From positions 1-34,803 of the IMG/VR virus record IMGVR_UViG_3300048586_000854: DNA of 34,803 bases; one strand, given 5' to 3'. The translations under genes and the position numbers were made by a program. Positions 7,535 through 14,393 of the stretch are shown piece after piece (within the stretch, counting starts at the first letter, position 1; each line of letters starts with the position of its first letter). The notes below the pieces were generated by a model. That model worked only from the letters and a program-made list of their open reading frames with translations. It had not been told where the DNA came from and searched no databases. The DNA comes from a virus.

Positions 7535-8200
7535 TCACTTGGTCATTTTCCGAAGCGCTCGCCCTCGCGCAGATGCATCGAGCCGCCGCCATTGGCCTGA
7601 TCGGATGACGGAATGAACGGCGGCGCACCACTCAAGCCGCACGCCCCGGATCGGCGGCGCATTGTGGCTCTCCAGATCGTAAGTATTTGGCTGCGAGCCC
7701 TTTAGGACGCGCTTGAGATAGCGGCGACCGTCGGCCGTCTTAACCGCCGCTTCCCACCCAAGGATTTCGGCAGGCTGGATGCCCTGGCGCCAGCACAGGA
7801 TCACATCGCCATTGTCATAGCGGGGCCACATGGATTCGCCGGTGATTTCAAAGGCGATGGCGTCGTCTGGCAGCTGGAAGGGCACCTCAATTTCATAGAG
7901 ACCTTCCGGCGGGATTTGCTCGTCGTCGGGAATGATTTCCGCGCCGGCGCCTATCCTGCCCATGATGGCAACCACATTGCGCAGCTCCATGGTTCCTTCG
8001 CCGGTCAACAGCCAGCCGGCGCTTACCCGCAGTCGCTTGGCGTAGCGTTCGGCCACATCGCGGCGCAGGCCGCGCTGTCCGTTCTCGTGGCTCCGGTAGG
8101 TGTTTTCATTCCAGCCGAAGGCATGCGCCGCGTCGGTTGCTTCGGCAAAGCCTGCTGCCCGACGGGCAGCCCGGAGGCGTTCGTGAGGTTCGTCTTCCAT
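7535..8200 (-). CDS. CI-like LexA-type phage repressor
   Basis: 221 residues. The N-terminal HTH spans about residues 5-60 (LRAARRAAGFAEATDAAHAFG, WNENTYRSHENGQRG). A candidate self-cleavage site is Ala-Gly in GRIGAGAEII. The C-terminal S24 peptidase domain has the catalytic Ser in FEITGESMWPRYDNGD and the Lys in GRRYLKRVLKG. Such repressors hold the lytic promoters off and cleave themselves when RecA is activated, so the prophage would have been DNA-damage inducible. The start was set at MEDEPHERL, directly beyond the PR operators. Confidence 0.88.
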   Translation of the reverse strand: MEDEPHERLRAARRAAGFAEATDAAHAFGWNENTYRSHENGQRGLRRDVAERYAKRLRVSAGWLLTGEGTMELRNVVAIMGRIGAGAEIIPDDEQIPPEGLYEIEVPFQLPDDAIAFEITGESMWPRYDNGDVILCWRQGIQPAEILGWEAAVKTADGRRYLKRVLKGSQPNTYDLESHNAPPIRGVRLEWCAAVHSVIRSGQWRRLDASARGRALRKMTK

Positions 8201-8222
8201 CCCTAATGCGTAACAAAACGCC

Positions 8223-8265
8223 CTGTACGTTTCGCCTTGACCGTGGACGGTGCGAAACGTACTGT
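8223..8265 (+). promoter_or_regulatory. PR promoter with two operators
   Basis: TTGACC at 8237-8242, a 17-bp spacer and TACTGT at 8260-8265 form a rightward promoter. The operator motif occurs inverted at 8223-8234 (CTGTACGTTTCG) and direct at 8253-8264 (CGAAACGTACTG), overlapping the -10. The predicted transcription start is only about 0-2 bases before the ATG at 8274, so the Cro-like mRNA may be leaderless. Confidence 0.72.
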
Positions 8266-8273
8266 CGCGCGCC

Positions 8274-8546
8274 ATGATGACCGTTGATGACATCTTTCAC
8301 CTTCTCGGCGGCCCGGCCGAAGTCGGCCGCATCATCGGGAAAAGCACAGAGCATGCGGCTTCCATGCGCCGGCGTGGCTCTGTTCCCGTGCGCTACTGGG
8401 CCGCCATCCTCGATGCATCGACCCAGCGCAACGTTCGCGAGATCACGCACGCGGCTCTTGTCGCGGCGCATACCGCCGGTGCGCCTCAACTCTTAGGCGG
8501 TGCGGCTCCCCCCGAAAATGCCAATCACCCGGAGGTGTTGGGATGA
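8274..8546 (+). CDS. Cro-like regulator
   Basis: 90 residues, first gene downstream of PR and divergent from the repressor. The N-terminal part reads as a YdaS/Cro-type HTH: DIFHLLGGPAEVGRIIGKSTEHAASMRRRG followed by VPVRYWAAILDA. There are two possible ATGs, at 8274 and 8277; no ribosome-binding site is evident, matching a leaderless transcript. The last 13 codons lie in a 40-bp direct repeat (8509-8548) that recurs at 9105-9144. Confidence 0.75.
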   Translation: MMTVDDIFHLLGGPAEVGRIIGKSTEHAASMRRRGSVPVRYWAAILDASTQRNVREITHAALVAAHTAGAPQLLGGAAPPENANHPEVLG

Positions 8547-8548
8547 GC
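8509..8548. repeat. 40-bp direct repeat, copy 1
   Basis: Identical to 9105-9144 (starts CCCCCGAAAATGCCAATCAC and ends GGGATGAGC). It covers the end of the Cro-like gene and the ATGAGC start of a following reading frame. The reverse-strand cargo gene begins one base after this copy. Confidence 0.93.
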
Positions 8549-8549
8549 C

Positions 8550-9020
8550 TCATTCGGCAGGATGTGCGCCTTCCGGATCAAGGGTCCGCCGAAGCGCATC
8601 GGCGAGAGCAGCAGCGTCGTCGTCTGACAACTCTATTACGAGAGGCTGACGCTCGCCTGTTTCCAGCGCCGCTCGGCTGGGAAGAAGATCGAACTGCACG
8701 AGAATGCCTCCGTCGCGGATGCGCCAGCATGTGTAGTCCGTCGCTGGAGAGGCATGGGCTGGCCAAGGCAGATCCACAGGGGCAAGCAGATGGTGCGGAC
8801 GGGCTTTTGCCGCGCTGCGATGCAGACGTGCGAGCGAGCCGGCAAGATCATCTGCCGTATCGTCCAGAAGGATCACCTTCAGTTCTGCTAGCGGTTCTTC
8901 GGGGCCGCTTCGAAGAGCTGGAAGGTGAAGGGTCAACCGAACGCCTTGGGGGCGTAGTTGAGCACACCCGAAATCGCCTAGTAGCGGAACTTCAAACCCG
9001 TTCCCGAAGTCTCTGCGCAT
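8550..9020 (-). CDS. Reverse-strand cargo gene (moron), unknown function
   Basis: 156 residues. The C-terminal two thirds looks like a genuine folded protein (VILLDDTADDLAGSLARLHRS, TDYTCWRIRDGGILVQFDLL, LVIELSDDDAAALADALRRTL); the N-terminal 50 residues are less convincing, so a GTG start near 8886 is possible. The 9020 ATG has AGGTAG upstream. It opposes the rightward early operon and lies between two 40-bp direct repeats. An antisense frame also spans the interval, but its composition is poorer. Function not recognised. Confidence 0.6.
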   Translation of the reverse strand: MRRDFGNGFEVPLLGDFGCAQLRPQGVRLTLHLPALRSGPEEPLAELKVILLDDTADDLAGSLARLHRSAAKARPHHLLAPVDLPWPAHASPATDYTCWRIRDGGILVQFDLLPSRAALETGERQPLVIELSDDDAAALADALRRTLDPEGAHPAE

Positions 9021-9104
9021 TGGACATCTACCTGATCGCCAGCCTTGGCATCGGACGGCTTTGCGATGCCTGCCCGGCCCTTTCGACAGCCGAGCCTAAG
9101 GCTT

Positions 9105-9144
9105 CCCCCGAAAATGCCAATCACCCGGAGGTGTTGGGATGAGC
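9105..9144. repeat. 40-bp direct repeat, copy 2
   Basis: Second copy of 8509-8548, perfect over 40 bp, again ending in an ATGAGC start. The two copies are 596 bp apart and enclose a single reverse-strand gene plus about 80 bp of upstream sequence. Confidence 0.93.
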
Positions 9145-9207
9145 GCTCCCTCTCGTCTGAGACTTTGCTTCGATGCACGGCCGGCCGAGCGGGCGACGGC
9201 CCGCCTG

Positions 9208-9429
9208 CTAGCGCTTGCCGAGGCGGGACAGATTTCGCCGGAAGTCGGCCAGCTTCTTGTCGACGGCCTGGAGGCTCTCTTTCAGTTCCGAACTGTCGAT
9301 CGTGATGACTTCGGCGCAGCCGCCGCAGACGATTTGCGGGTCGTGCTTGAGCCGACCGAGCGTCTCCTTGTTCTCGTGCCCGCATTGCGGACAGGGGACG
9401 GCGATCTCGGCATTGTCGAAGAGGTCCAT
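9208..9429 (-). CDS. Small zinc-ribbon protein (cargo)
   Basis: 73 residues. Two CxxC pairs (VPCPQCGHEN and VCGGCAEVI) form a zinc ribbon, followed by a helical tail (SSELKESLQAVDKKLADFRRN). Small proteins of this design are frequent in alphaproteobacterial genomic islands, with no defined role. It is reverse to the early operon, like its two neighbours at 8550 and 9860. A frame on the plus strand (9139-9564) covers the same bases and is taken as a shadow. Confidence 0.6.
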   Translation of the reverse strand: MDLFDNAEIAVPCPQCGHENKETLGRLKHDPQIVCGGCAEVITIDSSELKESLQAVDKKLADFRRNLSRLGKR

Positions 9430-9560
9430 GTTTCGTCTCCGTGTGCGCCTGACGCGGGGATGAAAGGGGATGGCGCGGTTGGCGCCGGCCATCCCCACCA
9501 CTGTGACACACCAGCCCCGGTTGCGCCTGCGTCTTCGTGCAGCACGGAGGGCGATGCGCC

Positions 9561-9848
9561 ATGACCGGCTTCTGCGCCTTTCGCGCCGGCCAGATGGTCG
9601 AGTGCGTCGATGACGGGTGGGTGAGGGCGGGGCAGGACGCCCCGCCTATCCCGCTGCCGGTCTCCGGCTGCGTCTACATCATTGCCGACCTCAAGCCGTT
9701 CGGCGGCGGGGTGTTCCTGCATCTGGAGCCCTTCGGCCCGGAGATCTGGTTTCTCTCCGCCCATTTCCGCCCCGTGCGGCCGACCTCCATCGAGCCCCTG
9801 CGCGCGTCGCTGGCGCCGCTGGGCGCGCGTGAACGGGAGATTGCGTGA
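9561..9848 (+). CDS. Conserved early phage protein
   Basis: 95 residues, a compact beta-rich protein (MTGFCAFRAGQMVECVDDGW, SGCVYIIADLKPFGGGVFLHLEPFG, WFLSAHFRPV) that looks like a small barrel. It has a good GGAGG ribosome-binding site. It continues the rightward early operon after the cargo genes. I have seen proteins of this shape in alphaproteobacterial prophages but know no function. Confidence 0.6.
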   Translation: MTGFCAFRAGQMVECVDDGWVRAGQDAPPIPLPVSGCVYIIADLKPFGGGVFLHLEPFGPEIWFLSAHFRPVRPTSIEPLRASLAPLGAREREIA

Positions 9849-9859
9849 TGAGCGGGCCC

Positions 9860-10504
9860 TTAAGCCTGCCGAGCCTCGCGCCGAAGCCGGATTTCTTCCG
9901 GCAAGGTGAAGATGTAGCGCAGCAACGTGTCGGTGAAGCCGCGAATGGCCTTCACGTCCTCCGGCGTCACTCCCTCCTCGTCATGTGCAGCGCCGTTGCC
10001 GCCAAGGCGGACTTCGTGCGCCCATTCCCCCATGGCTGCCGGGAGTTCGCGCGACGCGACGAGTTGCTCGATGCGTTGGAACAGCGAGCCGTTGACCTCC
10101 GGGTACCGAATGCGCAGGCCCGTCTCCATGGCGCGCCGATACATCATCGCGGCGGCATCCTCATTTCCGGCGATTCCGAAGTTGCGCTCGGCCTGAAGGG
10201 CGGCACGCTCGACGCTTTCCGGCAGGTGTTGCGGGATGACTGGCGCAGGAACTGCAGGCCAGAATTCTATGACACGATAGTTTTTATCCTGAGGGTCTCC
10301 GTCCTTCCGAACAACAGTTATGAAATAATAATCGGTGTTCGGCAGCGGGTCTGTTCGCAAGATGTGAGCTGCGCTCGGGAACTGGCATTTTGGACACAGG
10401 AGGCCGACCACTCCACTACCATTAGTGTGGGAAACCCCAAATTTTATCTCAAGAGAAACGTGCGCTGTTCGGCAGTGCGGGCAGTCGTGGGCGAGGATGG
10501 CCAT
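9860..10504 (-). CDS. DUF4145-like protein (cargo, possible defence)
   Basis: 214 residues. The N-terminal zinc ribbon has HDCPHCRTAH and LLCPKCQF. The C-terminal half has the features of DUF4145: AAAMMYRRAMETGLRIRYPE, then LFQRIEQLVASREL, GEWAHEVRLGGNGAAHD and a late helix ending IFTLPEEI. DUF4145 proteins often accompany restriction or abortive-infection loci, so a superinfection-exclusion role is possible but only inferred. The upstream ATG at 10516 is an alternative start. Its start codon overlaps that of a plus-strand gene. Confidence 0.65.
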   Translation of the reverse strand: MAILAHDCPHCRTAHVSLEIKFGVSHTNGSGVVGLLCPKCQFPSAAHILRTDPLPNTDYYFITVVRKDGDPQDKNYRVIEFWPAVPAPVIPQHLPESVERAALQAERNFGIAGNEDAAAMMYRRAMETGLRIRYPEVNGSLFQRIEQLVASRELPAAMGEWAHEVRLGGNGAAHDEEGVTPEDVKAIRGFTDTLLRYIFTLPEEIRLRREARQA

Positions 10505-10721
10505 GGGCAACACCATAATGGAGCGGGCATCGCCGCAATTTATACGGGAAGCCCTTTCGCGCACCACAGCGGAAGAACGCTGCGCGGCACTGCGGGAGGT
10601 CTATTCGCTGCTCGACGAGGGCGAGCGCGAGACATTCTTCGCCGAAGCGGCGCGCCACCTTATTGCGGCCGACGAGCGACTGCGGAGCGTCCCTGCGCCG
10701 GTTTGCTGCCGCGAGCCCTAG
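10503..10721 (+). CDS. Small hypothetical early protein
   Basis: About 72 residues, helical (SPQFIREALSRTTAEERCAALREVYSLL, ERETFFAEAARHLIAADERL). Start uncertain: ATGs at 10497, 10503 and 10518 are in frame. It overlaps head-to-head with the DUF4145 gene. No family recognised; it follows the rightward operon. Confidence 0.45.
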   Translation: MGNTIMERASPQFIREALSRTTAEERCAALREVYSLLDEGERETFFAEAARHLIAADERLRSVPAPVCCREP

Positions 10722-10755
10722 GCCGCCCCCTTACTCGCCAATCGGAACGAGCGTC

Positions 10756-11253
10756 ATGAGCAAGCGGCTTCTCCCCGGGAGCGCGCATGACGCGCTCGAC
10801 AAGATGTTCGACAGCATCGGCCGCTCGCATGGCTCCGCTGCTTCCGAAGGCATCTATATCGCCGCCAGCCTGCTCGACGTTTCGCACTGGACGCTGCGGG
10901 CGCAACTGAACCCGGACAAAACGGGCTCGGAAATCTCCTATGCCAAGGTGGTGCAGTTCACCCGCGCCTTTGGCTGCACGGACGCGGCCGAGCACCTGGC
11001 GCTGTGCGCGGGCGGGGTGTTCGTGCCGCTGCCGCGCGAGGGTGACGCTGTTGCCGCCCTGACGGCCGACGCCATGCGCGAGATGGGCGAGGCTGTGGCG
11101 CGCATTTTCGCCAGCACGAGCCCGCTCTCCGAAGGTGGCGCGGCGATCACGGCCAATGAGGCCCGGGCGGCGCTGCCGGAGGTGCACGAGGCGCTGGTGG
11201 CGCTGAGCAACCTCTATTCCCGCCTGAGGGACAAAGCGGAGGGGGCAGTATGA
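10756..11253 (+). CDS. Phage regulatory protein (CII-like position)
   Basis: 165 residues. The N-terminal half resembles the phage regulatory CII/P22-type helical DNA-binding proteins: HDALDKMFDSIGRSHGSAAS, AASLLDVSHWTLRAQLNPDK, ISYAKVVQFTRAFG. The C-terminal half is helical (TADAMREMGEAVARIFAST, ALPEVHEALVALSNLYSRL). It overlaps the next gene by 4 bp (ATGA). A transcriptional role in the lysis-lysogeny decision is plausible from position and fold; not certain. Confidence 0.6.
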   Translation: MSKRLLPGSAHDALDKMFDSIGRSHGSAASEGIYIAASLLDVSHWTLRAQLNPDKTGSEISYAKVVQFTRAFGCTDAAEHLALCAGGVFVPLPREGDAVAALTADAMREMGEAVARIFASTSPLSEGGAAITANEARAALPEVHEALVALSNLYSRLRDKAEGAV

Positions 11254-11786
11254 GCCGCCACCCCCTACTGAGCGCCAAGGGGCGCACCGAGGCGCTGGCG
11301 CGGCACATGGCCGGGTTGCGGCTGGAGCGCGAGGCGGAATGCCGGCTGGCCGAGGTGGCGGGCGTGAGCCTGCGCGTGTGGCGCCGCGCCGCTTGCGCGC
11401 ACCCGGTGGCGGCGGACGCGCATATGGCGATCTGCGCCGTGCTGTTTCTCGATCCGGTGTGGATCAAGGCCTCGACCGCGCCCCGCCCGGCCGGGCCGGT
11501 GTGCTGGGCGACGCTGGGCGCCGGGGTGCGGGTGACGCGCGAGATGCGCGGGCATGGCGTGCGCGAGGCGGCGAAGGCGGTGGGCGTTTCCGCAGCCACC
11601 GTCTCGCGCTCCGAGAACGGGCGGGTGCTTTCCTTCGACGGGCTGGCGCGGCTGGCCGCCTATGTCGGCCTGCATCCGCGTGGCTACACCGTGGCGAGCA
11701 CTGGCCAGCCTGCCGCCGCGCCTCCCGGCTCCACGGGAAACACCCACTGTAACAGCTTGATTTTGCAGGAAGCTGGCCATGATTGA
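11250..11786 (+). CDS. HTH regulator (XRE-like C-terminal half)
   Basis: 178 residues with two possible HTH segments: residues about 25-50 (EAECRLAEVAGVSLRVWRRA) and a clearer XRE-type one at about 92-130 (VRVTREMRGHGVREAAKAVG, VSAATVSRSENGRVLSFDGL). It overlaps both neighbours, so it is part of the early operon. Probably DNA-binding; the regulated promoter is unknown. Confidence 0.6.
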   Translation: MSRHPLLSAKGRTEALARHMAGLRLEREAECRLAEVAGVSLRVWRRAACAHPVAADAHMAICAVLFLDPVWIKASTAPRPAGPVCWATLGAGVRVTREMRGHGVREAAKAVGVSAATVSRSENGRVLSFDGLARLAAYVGLHPRGYTVASTGQPAAAPPGSTGNTHCNSLILQEAGHD

Positions 11787-12999
11787 GATGGGCGACGCGC
11801 TGCCCCCGGGCGTGACCGATGCCGCCGGGTTGATGCGGCACTACAAGGAACTGCGCGCCCGCATGCTGGCGGGGAAGCTGCGCCCGCGCCTGGCGGCGCT
11901 GCGGACGGCGGAAATGGCGCAGGCCGACGCCGCCCCCTTGCAGCAGGTGGAGGCGGCACGGGAGGAAGGCGGATCGCCGCTCAACCCCGGCCTGACTTTC
12001 GCCCGGTTCCATGCCGGGGCGTGCAACCGCCTGCCGCTGGCGATGGCGCAGCGTGTGGCGGGTGAAGCCAATGAGGCGCCCGCCTTCAACCCGCTGGTGC
12101 TGCATGGTGGCGCTGGGCTGGGCAAGACGCACCTTTTGCAGGCCATCGTTGCCGAGGTGCGGCAGGCGGGGCGGCGGGCGCTCTACCTTTCCGCCGAGGC
12201 GTTCATGCTGCGAGCGCTGGGCGCGGCCGACTGCGGGCATTTCCTGCAAACGCTGGACGGGGTGGCGCTGCTGGCGATCGACGATGCGCAGGGACTGCGC
12301 AGCCGTTCGGCGCAGGCTGCGCTGCTGCGGGTGATGCAGGCATGCGCGGAGGCGGGGGGCCAGATGGTGCTGGCGATGGACACGCCGCCGGCCGACTTCG
12401 CCACGGGCGAGGACCGGCTGGCCTCGCGCCTGTGCGGCGGGCTGGCGCTGGAGCTGGAGCCACCGGACCTTGACGCACGCCAGGCAATGGCCGGGATGCG
12501 CGCCGCCGAGATGGCGGAAGGTGCACCCGGCTTTTCCGTGCCTGCCGATGTGCTGGCCTATGTGGCGCGGTGCTGCCCCGGCGGCGGGCGGCAGATCGAC
12601 GGCGCGATGAATCGGCTTCTAGCCGGCAGCGGCATGGGCGCCGCGCCGGTGACGATGGAAGCGGCGGAGGCGGCGCTGCGCGGTCTGACGGGCTGCGCGC
12701 CGCCGCCGGTGCGGGTGGACAATGTGATCCGCATCGTGGCGCGGCATTACAAGGTGGCGCCGGCCGATCTTCTCTCGCAGCGGCGCACGGCTAGCGTGGT
12801 GAAGCCGCGGCAGATCGCGATGTATCTGGCGAAGACGCTCACCCTGCGCTCGCTGCCGGAAGTGGGGCGGCGCTTTGCCGGCCGCGACCACACGACCGTG
12901 CTGCATGCGGTGCGCAAGATCGAGGGGCTGATCGCCAGCGACGCCGCGCTTGCCGCCGAGGTGGCGAGCCTCACCGCCGCGATACGGGAGGCGCGGTGA
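11779..12999 (+). CDS. DnaA-like AAA+ replication initiator
   Basis: 406 residues. The AAA+ domain has Walker A GGAGLGKTH (about residues 113-121) and a Walker B-type strand VALLAIDDAQGL. The C-terminal 70 residues match DnaA domain IV, which binds DnaA boxes: KPRQIAMYLAKTLTLRSLPEVG, then the FAGRDHTTVLHAV signature. The N-terminal DnaB-binding domain of true DnaA is not evident. Probably a phage initiator or helicase loader that borrows DnaA architecture; the upstream 70 residues are unassigned. It overlaps the helicase gene by 1 bp. Confidence 0.88.
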   Translation: MIEMGDALPPGVTDAAGLMRHYKELRARMLAGKLRPRLAALRTAEMAQADAAPLQQVEAAREEGGSPLNPGLTFARFHAGACNRLPLAMAQRVAGEANEAPAFNPLVLHGGAGLGKTHLLQAIVAEVRQAGRRALYLSAEAFMLRALGAADCGHFLQTLDGVALLAIDDAQGLRSRSAQAALLRVMQACAEAGGQMVLAMDTPPADFATGEDRLASRLCGGLALELEPPDLDARQAMAGMRAAEMAEGAPGFSVPADVLAYVARCCPGGGRQIDGAMNRLLAGSGMGAAPVTMEAAEAALRGLTGCAPPPVRVDNVIRIVARHYKVAPADLLSQRRTASVVKPRQIAMYLAKTLTLRSLPEVGRRFAGRDHTTVLHAVRKIEGLIASDAALAAEVASLTAAIREAR

Positions 13000-14393
13000 T
13001 GGGTGACCTTTCCGCCTATCACCAGTTTCTTGCCGCCAAGGCGATTGTCGATCCGCCGAGCGGGATCGCCGCGCCTTCCGGCCTGCCGGAATGCCTGTTC
13101 GACTTTCAGCAGGCCTGCACCAGCTGGGCGCTGCGGCGCGGGCGGGCGGCCTTGTTCGCCGGCACCGGGCTGGGCAAGAGCCTTATGGAGCTTTCCTGGG
13201 CGGACGCCGTGCACCGGGAGACGCAGGGCGACGTGCTGCACCTGGCACCGCTGGCGGTTTCCGCCCAGCTGGGGCGCGAGGCGGGGAAGTTCGGCCTTGC
13301 CGCCCGGGTGGTGAAGGCGGGGCGTGACGCCGAGCCGGGCACGAGCATCACCAATTATCAGAAGATCGACCGTTTCGACCTGTCGCGCTTCGCCGGGGTG
13401 ATCCTCGACGAGTCGTCCATCCTGAAATCCACCGACGGGCATTACCGCACGCGGCTGATCGAGGAATGCGCGCGCATTCCCTACCGGCTGGCGGCGACCG
13501 CGACACCGGCGCCGAACGATTTCATGGAGCTGGGCAACCATGCCGAGTTTCTCGGTGTGATGAGCTACACCGACATGCTCGCCACCTTCTTTGTGCATGA
13601 CGGCGGCGACACCCAGAAATGGCGGCTGAAGGGCCATGCCGAGGAGGATTTCTGGCGCTGGATGGCCAGCTGGGCGGTGATGCTGCGCCGGCCTTCCGAT
13701 CTCGGCTTTGACGATGGCGCCTATGCGCTGCCGCCGCTCAACCAGATCGAGCATCGGGTGGAGGTGGAGCTTTCCGGCGAGGGCTTCGGCCTGTTCGCGC
13801 CCATGGCGGTGACGATGAAGGAACGGCTGGCCGCGCGCCGCGACAGCGTGGGCGCCCGTGTTGCCCGCGCGGCGGCGCTTACCCCGGCGGATCGCCCCTT
13901 TGTGTGGTGGTGCAACCTCAACGCCGAGAGCGAGGCGATCACCGCCGCCATTCCCGGCGCTGTGGAGGTGCGGGGCAGCGACCTTGACGACGTGAAGGAG
14001 CGCAAGCTCGTCGACTTCTCCGAAGGGCGAATCCGCGTGCTGGTGACGAAGCCTTCCATCGCCGGCTTCGGGATGAACTGGCAGCACTGTGCCGACACCG
14101 GCTTTGTCGGCCTGACCGACAGTTTCGAGCAGGTGTATCAGGCCATCCGCCGCTTCTGGCGCTTCGGCCAGACGCGGCCGGTGAATGTGCATTTCGTGGT
14201 GGCGGCGACCGAGGGCGCCGTGCTGGCGAACCTGCGCCGCAAGGAGGCCGATGCCGAGCGCATGGCCGCCGCCATGGTGCGCCACATGGCCGACCTTTCC
14301 ACCCGCGCCGTGCGCGGCGTGGAGCGCGAGCGCCCGGCCTATGCGCCCGGGTACCCCTTTGTTCTCCCCGAATGGATAGGAGCCGGCGCATGA
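12999..14393 (+). CDS. SNF2/DEAD-type helicase
   Basis: 464 residues of a superfamily 2 helicase. Motif I is GTGLGKSL; motif II reads VILDESSILKS (a DESS in place of DEAH); motif III is LAATATPAPND. The second RecA-like domain has VLVTKPSIAGFGMNWQ and the arginine-finger region FEQVYQAIRRFWRFGQ, typical of the SNF2 group. It is directly coupled (ATGA overlap) to a DNA methyltransferase gene, a pairing found in phages and in modification systems. The likely role is DNA translocation linked to methylation or replication; inferred. Confidence 0.85.
   Translation: MGDLSAYHQFLAAKAIVDPPSGIAAPSGLPECLFDFQQACTSWALRRGRAALFAGTGLGKSLMELSWADAVHRETQGDVLHLAPLAVSAQLGREAGKFGLAARVVKAGRDAEPGTSITNYQKIDRFDLSRFAGVILDESSILKSTDGHYRTRLIEECARIPYRLAATATPAPNDFMELGNHAEFLGVMSYTDMLATFFVHDGGDTQKWRLKGHAEEDFWRWMASWAVMLRRPSDLGFDDGAYALPPLNQIEHRVEVELSGEGFGLFAPMAVTMKERLAARRDSVGARVARAAALTPADRPFVWWCNLNAESEAITAAIPGAVEVRGSDLDDVKERKLVDFSEGRIRVLVTKPSIAGFGMNWQHCADTGFVGLTDSFEQVYQAIRRFWRFGQTRPVNVHFVVAATEGAVLANLRRKEADAERMAAAMVRHMADLSTRAVRGVERERPAYAPGYPFVLPEWIGAGA

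Noticed and set aside
8543-9142. Plus-strand frame of about 199 codons between the 40-bp repeats
   Set aside because: It runs antisense to the better-looking minus-strand gene at 8550-9020; its composition is low-complexity and arginine-rich, and its last codons are simply repeat copy 2.
9466-9496. Hairpin GGGGATGGC / GCCATCCCC
   Set aside because: A good stem, but no T-tract and no obvious transcript to terminate; not listed as a terminator.
9139-9564. Plus-strand frame beginning ATGAGCGCTCCC
   Set aside because: Covers the zinc-ribbon gene on the other strand (9208-9429), which has clear CxxC motifs; the plus frame has no recognisable pattern, though its start may be the remains of a disrupted early gene.
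12747-14285. 512-codon minus-strand frame opposite the helicase
   Set aside because: His- and Arg-rich antisense frame with no domain; the plus strand encodes a helicase with intact motifs.
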